This document shows positions 37,468 to 49,357 of a DNA stretch of 64,000 nt, one piece after another. Positions within the stretch are counted from its first letter, which is position 1. Every line of letters starts with the position of its first letter. The stretch is taken from contig QVRM01006811.1 of NCBI GenBank assembly GCA_003439945.1, positions 40,001 to 104,000 of the forward strand, read 5' to 3'. The translations under genes and the position numbers were made by a program. This DNA comes from Dermanyssus gallinae (taxonomy: Eukaryota; Arthropoda; Arachnida; Mesostigmata; Dermanyssidae). The notes under the pieces are model-generated. The model saw only the letters and a list, made by a program, of their open reading frames with translations, searched no databases and was not told the origin of the DNA.

Positions 37468-37705
37468 CCGCATAACCGAACACGGTTATGCGCGTGGTAA
37501 TTTGCGACGGACAACGGTTCTGTCGGGATATGCCATAAGTGCCTTGCGTGCAGGATTTGTTGTCTCCAGCACATTACGATATATACCGTTACAAACAATG
37601 ATATAATAGTAATTAACAATAGCTAACACGGACTTTGCGTACGGCGCAGAACTTACAGGATAATTTCAACCAGTACCCATTATTGTGACCTTCAAAATCA
37701 GGCAA

Positions 37706-37734
37706 AATAAATGAGTGTCTAAGTTAACAATAAA
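37706..37734 (+). terminator. two candidate PEBP poly(A) signals
   Basis: AATAAA at 37706-37711 and again at 37729-37734, about 240-265 bases past the PEBP stop codon and just before the next foldback element. Confidence 0.6.
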
Positions 37735-37810
37735 ACGTTTACTCTTTATATTATTGAGATCAGTTGCGTACTTATTTTTCAAATAATTCATAATAATACA
37801 CTGGATGTTA

Positions 37811-38719
37811 CAGGACTATTTCGAGAGCGATTACTACAATTTGTGACACTGGCGTTTTTGCCATTTGTGACACTGCCCAACATAGGATTGTAAATGTGCC
37901 ATTCTGAGACAACCAGTCTTCCTATATAGAAACATATGAGCATACCATAGTGTTTGTGAGAAAGTTCTGCTTCTTCTACAGAAAATATATCGCCGGCCAG
38001 AAGATGCGACATAGCCGTTTCGAAAGAGAATTCGCGAAAATGAAGTTTTTTTATTAGCCTTCACGTCCAATACATCAAAATCAAAACCCTATGACAATTA
38101 CAACCAACTACAAGCGCTCAAAAATACCACTATCAGGCAAATGCACATGACGATCATTTTGGTACCAATTTATGACAAGCTTTGGTTGCGGGGTAGTTGA
38201 GATTTTTCGGCGGGCATGTCGAGAGTGAGTGCGTGCATAAATGACTGTGGCGACGTTGAGGCTGTGGCGCAAAAGGTCAGTAGTGAACGTCGCCACAGTC
38301 ATTTAACCACGCATTCAATCTCGACATAACCGCCAAAAAAGCTTACTTACTCAGCAACCACAGCTGACTGCGAGTTGTCGTAGAATTAAGATCTTGAGTT
38401 ATTTGGTGTGAAAGCTAATAAAATAATAATTTTTGCAAATTCTCATCTTAACGACCATGTCACATCTTCTGGCCGGCGTTATGTGTTCTTCATGAAGCAG
38501 AATTTTTTGTCAGGCACACGACGGTGTGTTTCTGTATAGGAGGACTGGGGTTGTCTCGCAATTGCATATTTTGCGCTCCAACGTCGGGCAAATACATCAG
38601 TGTCACGAATTGTAGTAATTTCACTCTCACCCCAAAACAAGACTTCTCAGAGACCATGTTCCATTGGAAAATAATATTTGCTTTAACGAGCTCTTTATAG
38701 CGCTCTCAAAATAGTCCTG
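37811..38719. mobile_element. second foldback transposable element, 909 bp
   Basis: The inverted arms run from 37811 and 38719 to a central perfect 19-bp stem (38239-38257 with 38286-38304) around a 28-base loop. The ends are CAGGACTATTT...GAGAGCG with TA on each side. The left arm lacks about 85 bases present near the right end. Its arm shares ordered blocks with the element in the PEBP intron (CCAATGG, then TTGTTT, then GGTGAG...TGAAATT), so the two are one diverged family. No coding capacity is visible. Confidence 0.88.
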
Positions 38720-38986
38720 TATATACATATATAAGTAAAGTTGCACTTCTGCATGTTGGTCATATATATATATATATATATATAAAGAGCGTGGCAAACC
38801 CCCAATTATACAGTTCGACATAAAAGCCAACGTAGACTAGATACAGTCAAAATGCGTATTCAAAGTTTCATTAGAAAGTACCTTACCGTTATGTCTAAAA
38901 ATATGACGTGAGGAAGACGGCTGCCCCGGGAATTGTGCACCATTCTTGATGACTTTTTTGTGTATATATATATATATATATAAACG

Positions 38987-39110
38987 GTAGCGGCGTTAGG
39001 GGCTAGTGCGCTAGTTATGGCTGTCATCTACCGAGGTATCGCCGGTTCGATATCTGTTGTTATTCGTATTTTATTTGAACGAGGCTCATTGAGAATAGAT
39101 GTTAAGCCAC
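38987..39110 (+). mobile_element. SINE family B, 5' portion
   Basis: The head and body match the family (GGCTAGTGCGCTAGTTATGG, CGCCGGTTCGAT, CTCATTGAGAATAGATG). The 3' half is missing. It starts just after a (TA)n array (38961-38982). Confidence 0.75.
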
Positions 39111-41762
39111 ACATAAGATTAGGTATAAGCATGCCGGTTCAGCGCCGCTGGTGTCTTCGGCGGAGCGGCACGACCTACACCTGTGCCCACGCAGTAAAGA
39201 TGGTATACTTCAAGTTTTCATCGATCCATCGTCTACTTGGTTCTCCCGCGGCGCTTCTAAAAACTTATTTACAACTGATACGCATGCATCCACAAGCAGC
39301 ATTCTGTGTGTGGAAACACAACCTCGAATTGTCAATATTCAACCACAGTCTACAATAATCTCCCGCGTCGCCGTACCCAGAGAACTAAATGACAATGACT
39401 AACGATACTACGCAAAGTTCTAAGCATCCAATTACAAGGGAATACTAGTTAAGAACAAGCCTCTTTATAAGCAACGATGACTCCGGAATCAAGAGGGCTA
39501 TTGGCCCGACTCCCACCTGCTACACTGTTTCAATAATCCAGTTGTACGCAACGTAAATGGTTGACGAAGGTATGGTGTAGCACTACTATATATGGTGTAC
39601 CACTACTTTGAGCACTACACCATATATGCCTATCACGACAACCAAAAGACCGGCCGTACTTTTAGCGTCAGAAGATCTATTCTTTGGAAGCTGGCTCAAA
39701 GTCCCGCCCTGGCCACAGCTTGGCACCATGCTAGATCCTAATCCCTTAGGCATGGATAAGTGCGCGGAAGATAGGTGCGCCGGTAGCCGAACTATTCTTA
39801 TAAACTATGTGGGGAGGTCGCGGATTCTAATGGCCTACACACACTGTGATGTCTCAAACAACTCGGTAGACTTCTCGGTCTATTATGGGCATGTGGGAAA
39901 TGCTAAGCGTGGCACGTGACGGTCTCGTGCACGGCGGCCGTATTCTACTTGCATCACAGCTCGGCCGATGGGTGGCGTAATATGCGTAAACCGTGAAAAG
40001 GAGTAAATATTCTAATAAAGCTATGAGGTACATTTTCGTACCTATCGCTATTGCAACTTAATATGTTTCATCCTGTATTAAGATTTTCTTTTATACTTCA
40101 CCTAAGTCAGTCTCTGGCACATACAATACTATGTCACCTTCATGAAACCTTCGTGAAAACTAAGCACAGTAATTGTTCTAGGAGTCTTTGTCATATCCAC
40201 TTCACCGAAACATACTACAAAAAAACACCAATATCATATACGATACCGCTCTAAAAATAATGCAATTGTCCGAATAATATTCAAAGAGCAATTCTACTTG
40301 GGCCAGCCTAACCACACATATGGCAAGCAACGACACACACACACACACCGATACAAACCGGAAAAACTCGCCGTTGTAGTTAGTTAAACTGTAACAAAAT
40401 CATGTATTACGATCATTTATTCTGATGCTTAGCGCTCGACGGAGCGCAATATCACTACGACGCATGAACGTGTCATCTTTCTCTGCTCTGCCAACAGGTC
40501 TTGTGGCCTTCTGAATTATTTGCACTCGGTTAGCCAAGCCTGTTGCTCGTAATCACCGGCTACGCGAGCAATGCCGTCCGACAAAATACCTCGTCTGTTT
40601 CCTCGCTTGGAGAATTCGACAGCAACAACAACAACAATGTTTGTACATCAGCGTTGCTCAAGGCCGCTTCAATCGACCATTGACCGGATCTAGCGGGTTC
40701 AAACCGTAGCGGACAACAACGCTGACCTATGCTATACCATGTCGACGGTAACGGTCGTCAATGCGGTTGGGGTACATGGCCGTCCACATAAAAGTTTCGA
40801 GTTGCCAAAGGTAGCTGTAGGCGAATACCATTGAGCTCCTTCGTCAGTATAATTTGGCAACCTGCAACAAAGAAGAAAAAACAAATTCTAGACATTCTAG
40901 GATCAGCTTTTGGTGGGTGACGTCTAGTCTAGGAATGTTACGTTTCATGTGCCAAACGTGGTGTACAGCGTTGATTGCCTCTTACCGACGCAGCTCATCT
41001 AGCAGTTACGCATATGTATATCCAAAAATAGACATCCTAAATATATCTGTAAGCTAGCCTTATTTAATGTGTACGAGACAAACGAGAGAAAGAAAATGAG
41101 AGATAGAAGAAATATATGCAGAAAAAGGGCGAATGCATTTATGAAATATATCGTAATAAAACGCGTTTCAAACATTTATATCGAGACCACCATCATACAA
41201 AAACATGATGAACGACTTTGGACTACCAACTGCTCACCTAGCCGTGAGTTTTCCTTGAGGAACGGAGCCAGATCGAGGAGGTCCTCTTCTCTGCAAGTTG
41301 GTCAGAACAGGAAACAAAAAGAACACACACGTGTATTTAATTCGTATCTCCGCCGTGAACTGTCACGGTTACCTAGGTAGTACAATGTTTAGATGACAAA
41401 GGAAAACATTGAAAAATTTCGTGCCTGGTGCGTAATTCTAATGAGTGAATTGCTACCGATGCTATTACTGCTGTTCCAGTCCTTCAAAACAAATTTTTGT
41501 TTCGTTCGACAGCCGGAATTTATTGAAATATTAACTCCGAGCTATTTTGTAAGAACTACGTTTTACGTAAAAGTACAGTGCTCTTCTGGTTGGTAGGCTT
41601 GGGGCAGGGCGGGTCAAAATATCTTCTAGAAGATCGACTTTTGGAACCGGATGAACCGAATGATATACATATATGTAAATGTACGTTTACCCTTTACGCG
41701 CAAAACATATATATATATATATATATATATATAGCGAGAGAAAAAGGAACACAGAATGCTCC
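39111..41762. other. intergenic, no gene seen
   Basis: Open frames of about 100 codons (39017-39358, 39608-39919, 41069-41380) resemble no family. A short inverted repeat (ATATATGGTGTA / TACACCATATAT) lies near 39588-39630. There is a CA run near 40333. Confidence 0.5.
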
Positions 41763-41764
41763 TA

Positions 41765-42660
<896 letters not shown>

Positions 42661-43905
42661 CAAGGGCGGATCTAAATGTTCTGATACAAATTAGGATAAA
42701 ACTTTTTTTGTAATCTTGTAAAATGATTTTGCTGCCTTCAAACTGACTCTCGCCCGCTACAATGCACCTGTGCCACCTGCATTCCCACTCTTCAAAACTT
42801 TTTAAACGCGTCTCTCGGACTCGAGTTTCTGCTGTGAATTTTCCTTTATCTCCTCTATAATCTCCACACGTTGTCTCTTCACTTTTTTGATCGTCAAAAG
42901 TAATCTTCTTAAAATTTCGCAATTGTATGCCTTAATGACCTCACACCCAGGTGGGATAAATTAGTGACCGACTGGCGTTAATTTGCTAAAAATTCAACAC
43001 TTTTGGAACGAACTTCGCTGCTAGTTATCTGACGCATAAAATATCGTTCAAGACTACTACAACTGATCCATAGATATCTCCAATTCCTCAACTATTCCAC
43101 TGACAGTGATTCGGCAATTGTTGAGTACGATATCACGACCTTTTTTAACGTTTTCTTCAGCTCTCCGTTAACAAATGTCTCGTTGTAAAATACGGCTCCT
43201 CCGACCTAACTATTGTACTAACTCAACGGGTTCATACTGCCAACGGCCAACGTGACGAGGCATCTTAGAGTCTTAATCTTGGCGGTCTTAATCTCACCTT
43301 CTCTGCACATATATATACAAGAACTAGTCAAAGCCGCATCCTTACTTGTGAATATGTTGTTTCGCCGTTTTATTCTCAATGAGCCTACGGTGCATCTTCG
43401 TTTGTACAAATCGATTGTGTTTTCCAACATTTTATACTGTTCACCCGTATGGCATCCATATGTTTGTAAATACATAGGTATGATCGAAGTTGTTTAAAGG
43501 AAACTCCACAGAAGATGTGACCTCACAACGAACGACACTGTACTACCGCCCTTAATGGACACACTTCAGAAAAATGACAGACGGGTTTTAGCTCAACATA
43601 TGGGCGCAAGTCTTATTGAGAACTTCTTTCATGTAGGGCCGAACAATCGCACAAGCCAAATAATGAATGTGTCCAGATGCGCTGGATAAACGGAGCATAT
43701 CAACAATATGTTCGCCCGGCGCATGACCAAAGATCTTCACGACAGGACGGCTGCACAGGCCCCGCCTGCGACCGGTCGTTCCTTACCTTCTATTGCATAA
43801 ATATGAAGGAGCTATTTCTACACAGTGTTTCGGGATACTGCTTGGTCACCATAAGCAGTTCGCAACACTTCTACCACTTTTGAACATGATTTAGTTATTA
43901 GTTTT
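42661..43905 (-). mobile_element. mariner relic interrupted by a LINE fragment
   Basis: The minus strand carries pieces of a mariner transposase in the correct order. VVEVLRTAYGDQAVSRNTV lies at about 43830-43900. NCRITVSGIVEELEIS lies at about 43050-43110. The C-terminal EEWECRWHRCIVAGES lies at about 42740-42800. The catalytic core is deleted. The left end resembles the terminal repeats at 9206 and 55448 (GGGCGGATCTAAATGTTCTG). The piece between about 43200 and 43805 is a LINE fragment in the opposite orientation. Confidence 0.75.
43215..43800 (+). mobile_element. Jockey/CR1-like LINE 3' fragment nested in mariner
   Basis: The plus strand reads VKAASLLVNMLFRR, LYKSIVFSNILYCSPVWHP and then, across a stop, RVLAQHMGASLIENFF. 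This is the region downstream of the reverse transcriptase core of Jockey/CR1-type LINEs. It aligns with the fragment at 45.1 kb, including the opening GCCAACGGCCAACGTGACG / GACTGCCAGTGTGACAC stretch. Confidence 0.75.
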
Positions 43906-44134
43906 TAACACACAGCTTTATGTAGACTCGATACTCCTCCGTTCTCGGCTATCAAAGAATCGCCAAATCTCATTTTTCTTCAGTTCTTTGAGTCAAAGTC
44001 AAACAGTACACGGCGCCACCGATTGGCGCGAAATTTCGCCTCTGCGCAGCCCTTCTAGGCGAAACAAACTGGAAAACCTTGCCGGTGTCGGTTCAATTTG
44101 TAAATGTCAATGTAATGGACTTTGGCGATCCGCC

Positions 44135-44137
<3 letters not shown>

Positions 44138-44189
<52 letters not shown>

Positions 44190-44281
44190 CAGACAACTGG
44201 AGAACACAGTTGGCCATGGAAATTGGAATGATTTACCCCTGCATATATATATATATATATATGGGAGAGGGTAGATGCACG

Positions 44282-44327
<46 letters not shown>
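44138..44327. repeat. three (TA)n arrays within an imperfect inverted repeat
   Basis: TA arrays at 44138-44186, 44241-44261 and 44285-44327. The last is bounded by GGGTAGATGCACGGCCATAT on the left and ATATGGCCATGCACCTACC on the right. These pair with few mismatches, so the array sits in the loop of a hairpin. Confidence 0.85.
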
Positions 44328-44329
<2 letters not shown>

Positions 44330-44589
44330 CATGCACCTACCGTCTCCAATTTCTATGTGAAATGCACTGATTAACTACTTTATAACGTTTTTAAAAATAT
44401 ATTTAGATCTAGATGTGAATAACAAATTTATTCACTTATTCTAACTAACATTCTGACTCCGTACATGACTCACCTTGCCGCGCACGTGATGTTCTTCGCC
44501 GTCCTTAGATACGTACGTTATATTGACCCTGCACAAATTAATTTTAAAAAATTAATAGTTGAACGGGAGAATGCGATGATTAGGCTTCT

Positions 44590-44616
44590 TATATATATAT
44601 ATATATATATATATAC
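44590..44616. repeat. (TA)n microsatellite
   Basis: A pure short TA array. Confidence 0.9.
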
Positions 44617-45029
44617 ATAAACACAGATAGCCATTATGCTCCAGACATTCCAAAACGTTGAATGCTAAAGTCTCGTAGAAAGCGAAAAGAGTCCACCCCA
44701 CTAAGCGGAGTGGTTAGTCTTTGTTAATGGCGGCGTAAATTACCTGTAATGCCTGTCTCCCTATCTCTCTCTCTCTCTATTCATATATAGCAAAAAGCTG
44801 CGTCTTTTCGCTTTTATAGACAAGTGTTGTTCCAGACACGAAACACTATATGCCACCAAGTATTAAATATATTTTGTAGCTAGACGAATATATTTTGTAG
44901 CTAGACGATCTTAAAACACATAGTGCTCTGGACTCCTTCGTGAACAGCGTCAGCCGATAGTGCAATGACAACAGTATGCAGCTCTCCGTTCATAGGAATC
45001 TTGTTTTAACCTACGGCTTCTCCGGCCTA

Positions 45030-45030
<1 letters not shown>

Positions 45031-45073
<43 letters not shown>
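45031..45073. repeat. (TA)n microsatellite
   Basis: A pure TA array about 50 bases upstream of the LINE fragment at 45118. Confidence 0.92.
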
Positions 45074-45076
<3 letters not shown>

Positions 45077-45117
45077 TTTATAATAACATTTTCAATCGTA
45101 TGTGTATATATATATCA

Positions 45118-45523
45118 ACGATCAACATTGCTGACTGCCAGTGTGACACGGGATCTTGGGAGTCTCTTAATCTCAAGGGACCTCACCTTCTCTGCCAAAA
45201 AAAAAATAGCCAAAGCAGCATCCATACTCGTGAATATGCGACCTCGAACCGGGCGACATTGTTTTAACGCCCTGTATATGCTCATGAATAATGGCAAAAG
45301 GGTTCTTCTAGCTCAACTTGTAGATGCCAACCTTATTGATCACTTTTTAAATGCGGGCGAACAATCACAGAACCGCCAAATAATGTCTGTGCTCAGATAC
45401 GTTGCAAGAACGGAGCACATCCGTAGGGTGTACGCCTGACGCGTAGCTAGACATATTTACAGAAGAGCTACTGCACAGGTTCCTCGCCCTTTAGATCACG
45501 AATAAAGAAGCTTCAATTCTACC

Positions 45524-45557
<34 letters not shown>
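45118..45557 (+). mobile_element. LINE 3' fragment with AATAAA and (TA)n tail
   Basis: The 103-codon frame reads VTRDLGSLLISRDLTFSAKK, AKAASILVNM and RVLLAQLVDANLIDHFLNAG. It is the same family as the fragment at 43.2 kb, with an internal deletion. After its stop come TTAGATCACG, AATAAA (45501-45506) and, 20 bases on, (TA)n (45527-45557). I read that as the element's 3' tail. Confidence 0.75.
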
Positions 45558-45563
<6 letters not shown>

Positions 45564-45661
45564 AAAGTTCCTGTGGGATCCGGGGGAAGGTCATACGCAC
45601 TCAAAAGCTATATTTCCTAAAAAATGTGTAGATTTATACACTTATATTACATACAGCATGC

Positions 45662-45709
<48 letters not shown>

Positions 45710-45958
45710 GTGAGAAGATGAGAAATCGAACGGAGGAAAACAGGCGCCGGTGACTTACACTTCATCCTCCGATGTGGGATCCCGCCATTCGGGCCGGCTG
45801 GTCTCATCTGCACGACAATGAATTACACAGACATCATCTAAACATGAAACTTTGCCAACGTTCAATATTGCTATATATTAAACAAGTCAAAACTAGAGAA
45901 AAAAAACATGCAATTTAGATATGTGCAGTTGCAAGAACAAGTATGCGACCAAAATCGT

Positions 45959-46005
<47 letters not shown>

Positions 46006-46042
46006 GGCCTATACATACACATTTATTATATATATGAGTTTA

Positions 46043-46084
<42 letters not shown>

Positions 46085-46143
46085 TATATTTCTTAAAATG
46101 AATGTATATAAATAGGTACAGTTGCAAGTCAATGGATGTGAAG

Positions 46144-46178
<35 letters not shown>

Positions 46179-46211
46179 TGTTAACCCCGTTACGAGTTAA
46201 TTAAAGTTCAA

Positions 46212-46262
<51 letters not shown>
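45662..46262. repeat. cluster of (TA)n arrays
   Basis: TA arrays at about 45662-45709, 45961-46000, 46030-46090, 46143-46174 and 46211-46262, separated by short unique stretches. There is no gene between them. Confidence 0.9.
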
Positions 46263-46267
<5 letters not shown>

Positions 46268-47063
46268 ATTATGTATATCTAAGCCACTACGAATGGTGAT
46301 ACAACTGTGCGGAAATATGTATGGCTGGCTGGCAGTACTCTAACAGGTTAACTAGAGCCGAGCAGAGCCTACTGCTCTATTGTTACGAGTGCTGTCGGTA
46401 TTTGCGTAAGCACTGCGCTACTACTGTCTTTAGCCATCCAGTTTTGCGGAAGCACCGCGCGCGGCCGAACTCACTGACAGTGCGGTCGAACAGACAGGCA
46501 AACAGACAGACAAGTAATCACAATTGTGTAAATAAATCGAATAAACGAAGCGTGATCATCACGTTCCACGACACGCAGGCGATTAATCAAAATTGAATTG
46601 GTTGTTGTTGTTGTAGGTGTTGTTATAGTTGTTCTCCTCCATCCATACCGTCCGACTGGTGCCGCACTGCCTCCGATATACGGGTCGTCACACGGAGAGG
46701 TCGTAAAGCTTTCCGAAATGCCGGTAGCATTATTCAGCCCGGCACGAATTCGAGGTGGATCGCGCACAACAACACAATAGGAGAGGCACTAACTAGACGA
46801 GACTGTGTCAGACGACAAGACGAAGCTCCACCGGCTGTTGTTGTTGTTTGTAGTGTCTGTGGCTCTTCTAGACACCAAAGTCGATCCACCGCATCCACAA
46901 CATCGAGCAGAACAGCAGCAAAACAGCGACAGATGTGCCGGCCGGCTCACAGCAACACCCGAACGGCTGCAGCACAGAGAGCGAGAGCGAAAGTAACCCA
47001 ACTTTCGAACTACGAAAACGATCAGGCTTCGAATCGAACACTATCTAAATGTTCGACGTCGGT
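46263..47063. other. GC-richer intergenic, no gene called
   Basis: Open frames of 91-98 codons exist on both strands (46321-46596 plus, 46471-46767 minus), but none resembles a known protein and splice signals are ambiguous. Confidence 0.4.
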
Positions 47064-47111
47064 CGTTGTCAACAAGAATTGTCGGTGTTGTTGTTGGAGT
47101 TGTCAGCAAGA

Positions 47112-47142
<31 letters not shown>

Positions 47143-47353
47143 GTGTTGTCAACAAGAATTGTCGTTGTTGTTGTTAGCAAGAATTGTCGTCGTTGTTGTC
47201 GTTGTTGGTGTTGTCAACAAGAATTGTCGTTGTTGTTGTTGTTGGTGTTGTCAACAAGAATTGTCGTTGTTGTTGTTAGTGTTGTCAGCAAGAATTTCGT
47301 TGTTGTTGTTGTTGTCAACAAGAATTGTTTCCATTGGTGTTGTCAACAAGAAG

Positions 47354-47384
<31 letters not shown>

Positions 47385-47395
47385 GGTAATCAATT
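47064..47395. repeat. minisatellite of GTCAACAAGAATTGT units in TTG triplets
   Basis: Nine copies of GTCAACAAGAATTGT (with minor variants) are separated by runs of TTG of varying length. The unit is nearly self-complementary (CAACAA-GAA-TTGTTG). Two plus-strand frames stay open across it simply because of the triplet periodicity. Confidence 0.9.
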
Positions 47396-47782
47396 AACAC
47401 GGTCGGGTATACGGCAGCGCGGCCGCCTAGCAAACTGCCGAGCTTCAGGTATCTAGGTAGTTCTTCGGTTTAATCGATCGTATCGTATCGTTCGATTCAC
47501 GATAATCTTCTGGCAAGATGATCATGATGCTAAACGTAGGTGAGAAGTGAGTTGAGTACACGCCGCACGTTCCGGCACTGAGGTTATTCTTCGCACCGCA
47601 ATGAGCAGGAGGCAGTGAGTGATCTCGGCTCGTCGCCTCTTGGGTAGAGTGGCGTCATTTCAAAATAAACCGCGCGGCGCTCTGCCGCCGACGAACGAGG
47701 TTGCGCGACTTGGCCGGCGATGCATCCAGCCCACAATGGCGGCCCGCATAGCGATCACACTAAACAACTCGCTCAACTGAAG

Positions 47783-47874
47783 ATGAAACCGGGAAAGAGC
47801 GTAATCGTTCTAATATCGGCTGTGGTGTCGCTGAAAATCGCATCAGTGGCTCTTCCGGGACTGGTGCGACCCAA
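47783..47874 (+). CDS. possible first coding exon with signal peptide
   Basis: The frame from 47783 encodes MKPGKSVIVLISAVVSLK then IASVALPGLVRP: a basic start, a hydrophobic core and an Ala/Gly cleavage region typical of a secretory signal. It ends at a perfect donor, CCAA|GTAAGT (47875). The upstream 250 bases are GC-rich and promoter-like, with no TATA box. No second exon could be identified before SART3 at 49358. The real gene, if any, may continue around or beyond it. The product is unknown. Confidence 0.4.
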
Positions 47875-48250
47875 GTAAGTTGGTGGCTTTGCGTGGTTTT
47901 TTGTTGTTGTTGTTGTTTTTAGAGTTGGCTATCCAACCCGCCAACGATTAGGCCGGGAGGAGTCGCTCGTCGGCCGATGTCACCTTGTTTGTCATCGCGG
48001 TTCGCTGTCCATATTGTGCGGCGCGCACTTTTGTGAGGGAGAAGCTTGGAAATTTCGAAATGAACATCATGGGTGGCGAGAATCGCAATCTCTCTCTCTC
48101 TCACCCTATCTAGATCGAGATAGAGAGGGAATTTCTAGCTATCCGTGCGTCGAAATTGCCTAGGACGTGAACTGCCTGACCTGTTGAGCGACAATAATAA
48201 TAATAATCATGTCCGGCGTTTGCGGGACACATACTTTGCTTGCCACCGAC
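47875..48250. other. possible intron or intergenic
   Basis: It contains a TTG run near 47900 and CT/GA runs near 48090-48130; no coding signal. Confidence 0.4.
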
Positions 48251-48264
48251 AGGACGTGTGCGAT

Positions 48265-48460
48265 GTCGAGCCCGGTGGTGGCGTGGTGGGTGGCTTAAGT
48301 CTGCGCCTCGCAACCGGAGGAGACACATAGCAGGTGCGCGGGTTCGAGCCCCAACGTTGCCCCACATTTGTTGTTTATGGGGGTAGTCCGTCTTTGAAGC
48401 AATGTGAGAAACGTTTCCATGGACGTTAAATCTTGGCTGAGGGTCAGCCCGAAAACTACT
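48265..48460 (+). mobile_element. tRNA-derived SINE family A, full length with target duplication
   Basis: Same element as at 41779, with several short insertions (for example GTGGTGGC and GTTGCCCC). It is flanked by a perfect 14-bp duplication, AGGACGTGTGCGAT, at 48251-48264 and 48461-48474. Confidence 0.93.
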
Positions 48461-48474
48461 AGGACGTGTGCGAT

Positions 48475-49043
48475 ACAGACGGCGCTGGCCAATCAAGTTA
48501 TTCGAGCTACACCGCATTCAAATACTCGACTAACGCAATTAGTACCGATTCATAGACACACACACACACATCGATTAGAATGCGGTGCGCATTTTACGAC
48601 AAGTTCAATAAAGTTCAAGGAGCATTGCCAATCTATCGTATTTATTACAGCGAGTCATAACAGCGCAGACATTTCGAACATCGTCTCCTCAAGATTTTAC
48701 CACACCTACTAGTTATTACGACCACAATATAGCATTCAGGCCATACTCCATACGGTAGTCCCGATTTGTAAACAGTATGCGATTAGTACTATTGAAAGGC
48801 AGAAATATAATTTAATTGGGTATGTTTAAGTTTTACAGCGGTCTTGCTTTTCTTTTAATATTCATCACGTATTGTTTTTAAAATGTAGACATCCATGTTA
48901 TATGAAAGAGTGGCTTGTAATAGAGAGAGAGAAAGTATATTTTTCGATAATGTTTTGTAGATGGAGTACAAATGACCACCTCCTGGTCATACCCGATTTT
49001 AGAGCAGGACTGGCTTTCATATTTGCGCGCGTCTGTATGGTTG

Positions 49044-49081
<38 letters not shown>

Positions 49082-49357
49082 TGCCGGTCGCGCAAAACCT
49101 GTTGTGCACCATTTATCATCCTCCGGATGCTGGGTAGAAAATACACGCAGTCGCAGTTTCACAACATGTCGTACTAAATTATTGTGATAATAATGAAATA
49201 ACAGGAGGACTATAGTAATAATAACAAAAAAATATATACTTATTGAAGAGGAGGAGAAGAAGATAAGATGAACAACTGCATACCCCTTTGCAGAGTTTGT
49301 ACTGTGTATTGTTCTAAAGCAGCCTGTCGTTCACCGACGTTATTACAGACGTGAAAC
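48475..49357. other. SART3 upstream region
   Basis: It contains a TA array at 49047-49078 and otherwise unique sequence. TTATTACAG at 49340-49348 could be a splice acceptor for a SART3 5' UTR exon. No TATA box is evident. Confidence 0.45.

Noticed and set aside
46933..47397. 154-codon frame with poly-Leu/Cys/Val stretches
   Set aside because: It is explained entirely by the TTG minisatellite; two frames are open at once.
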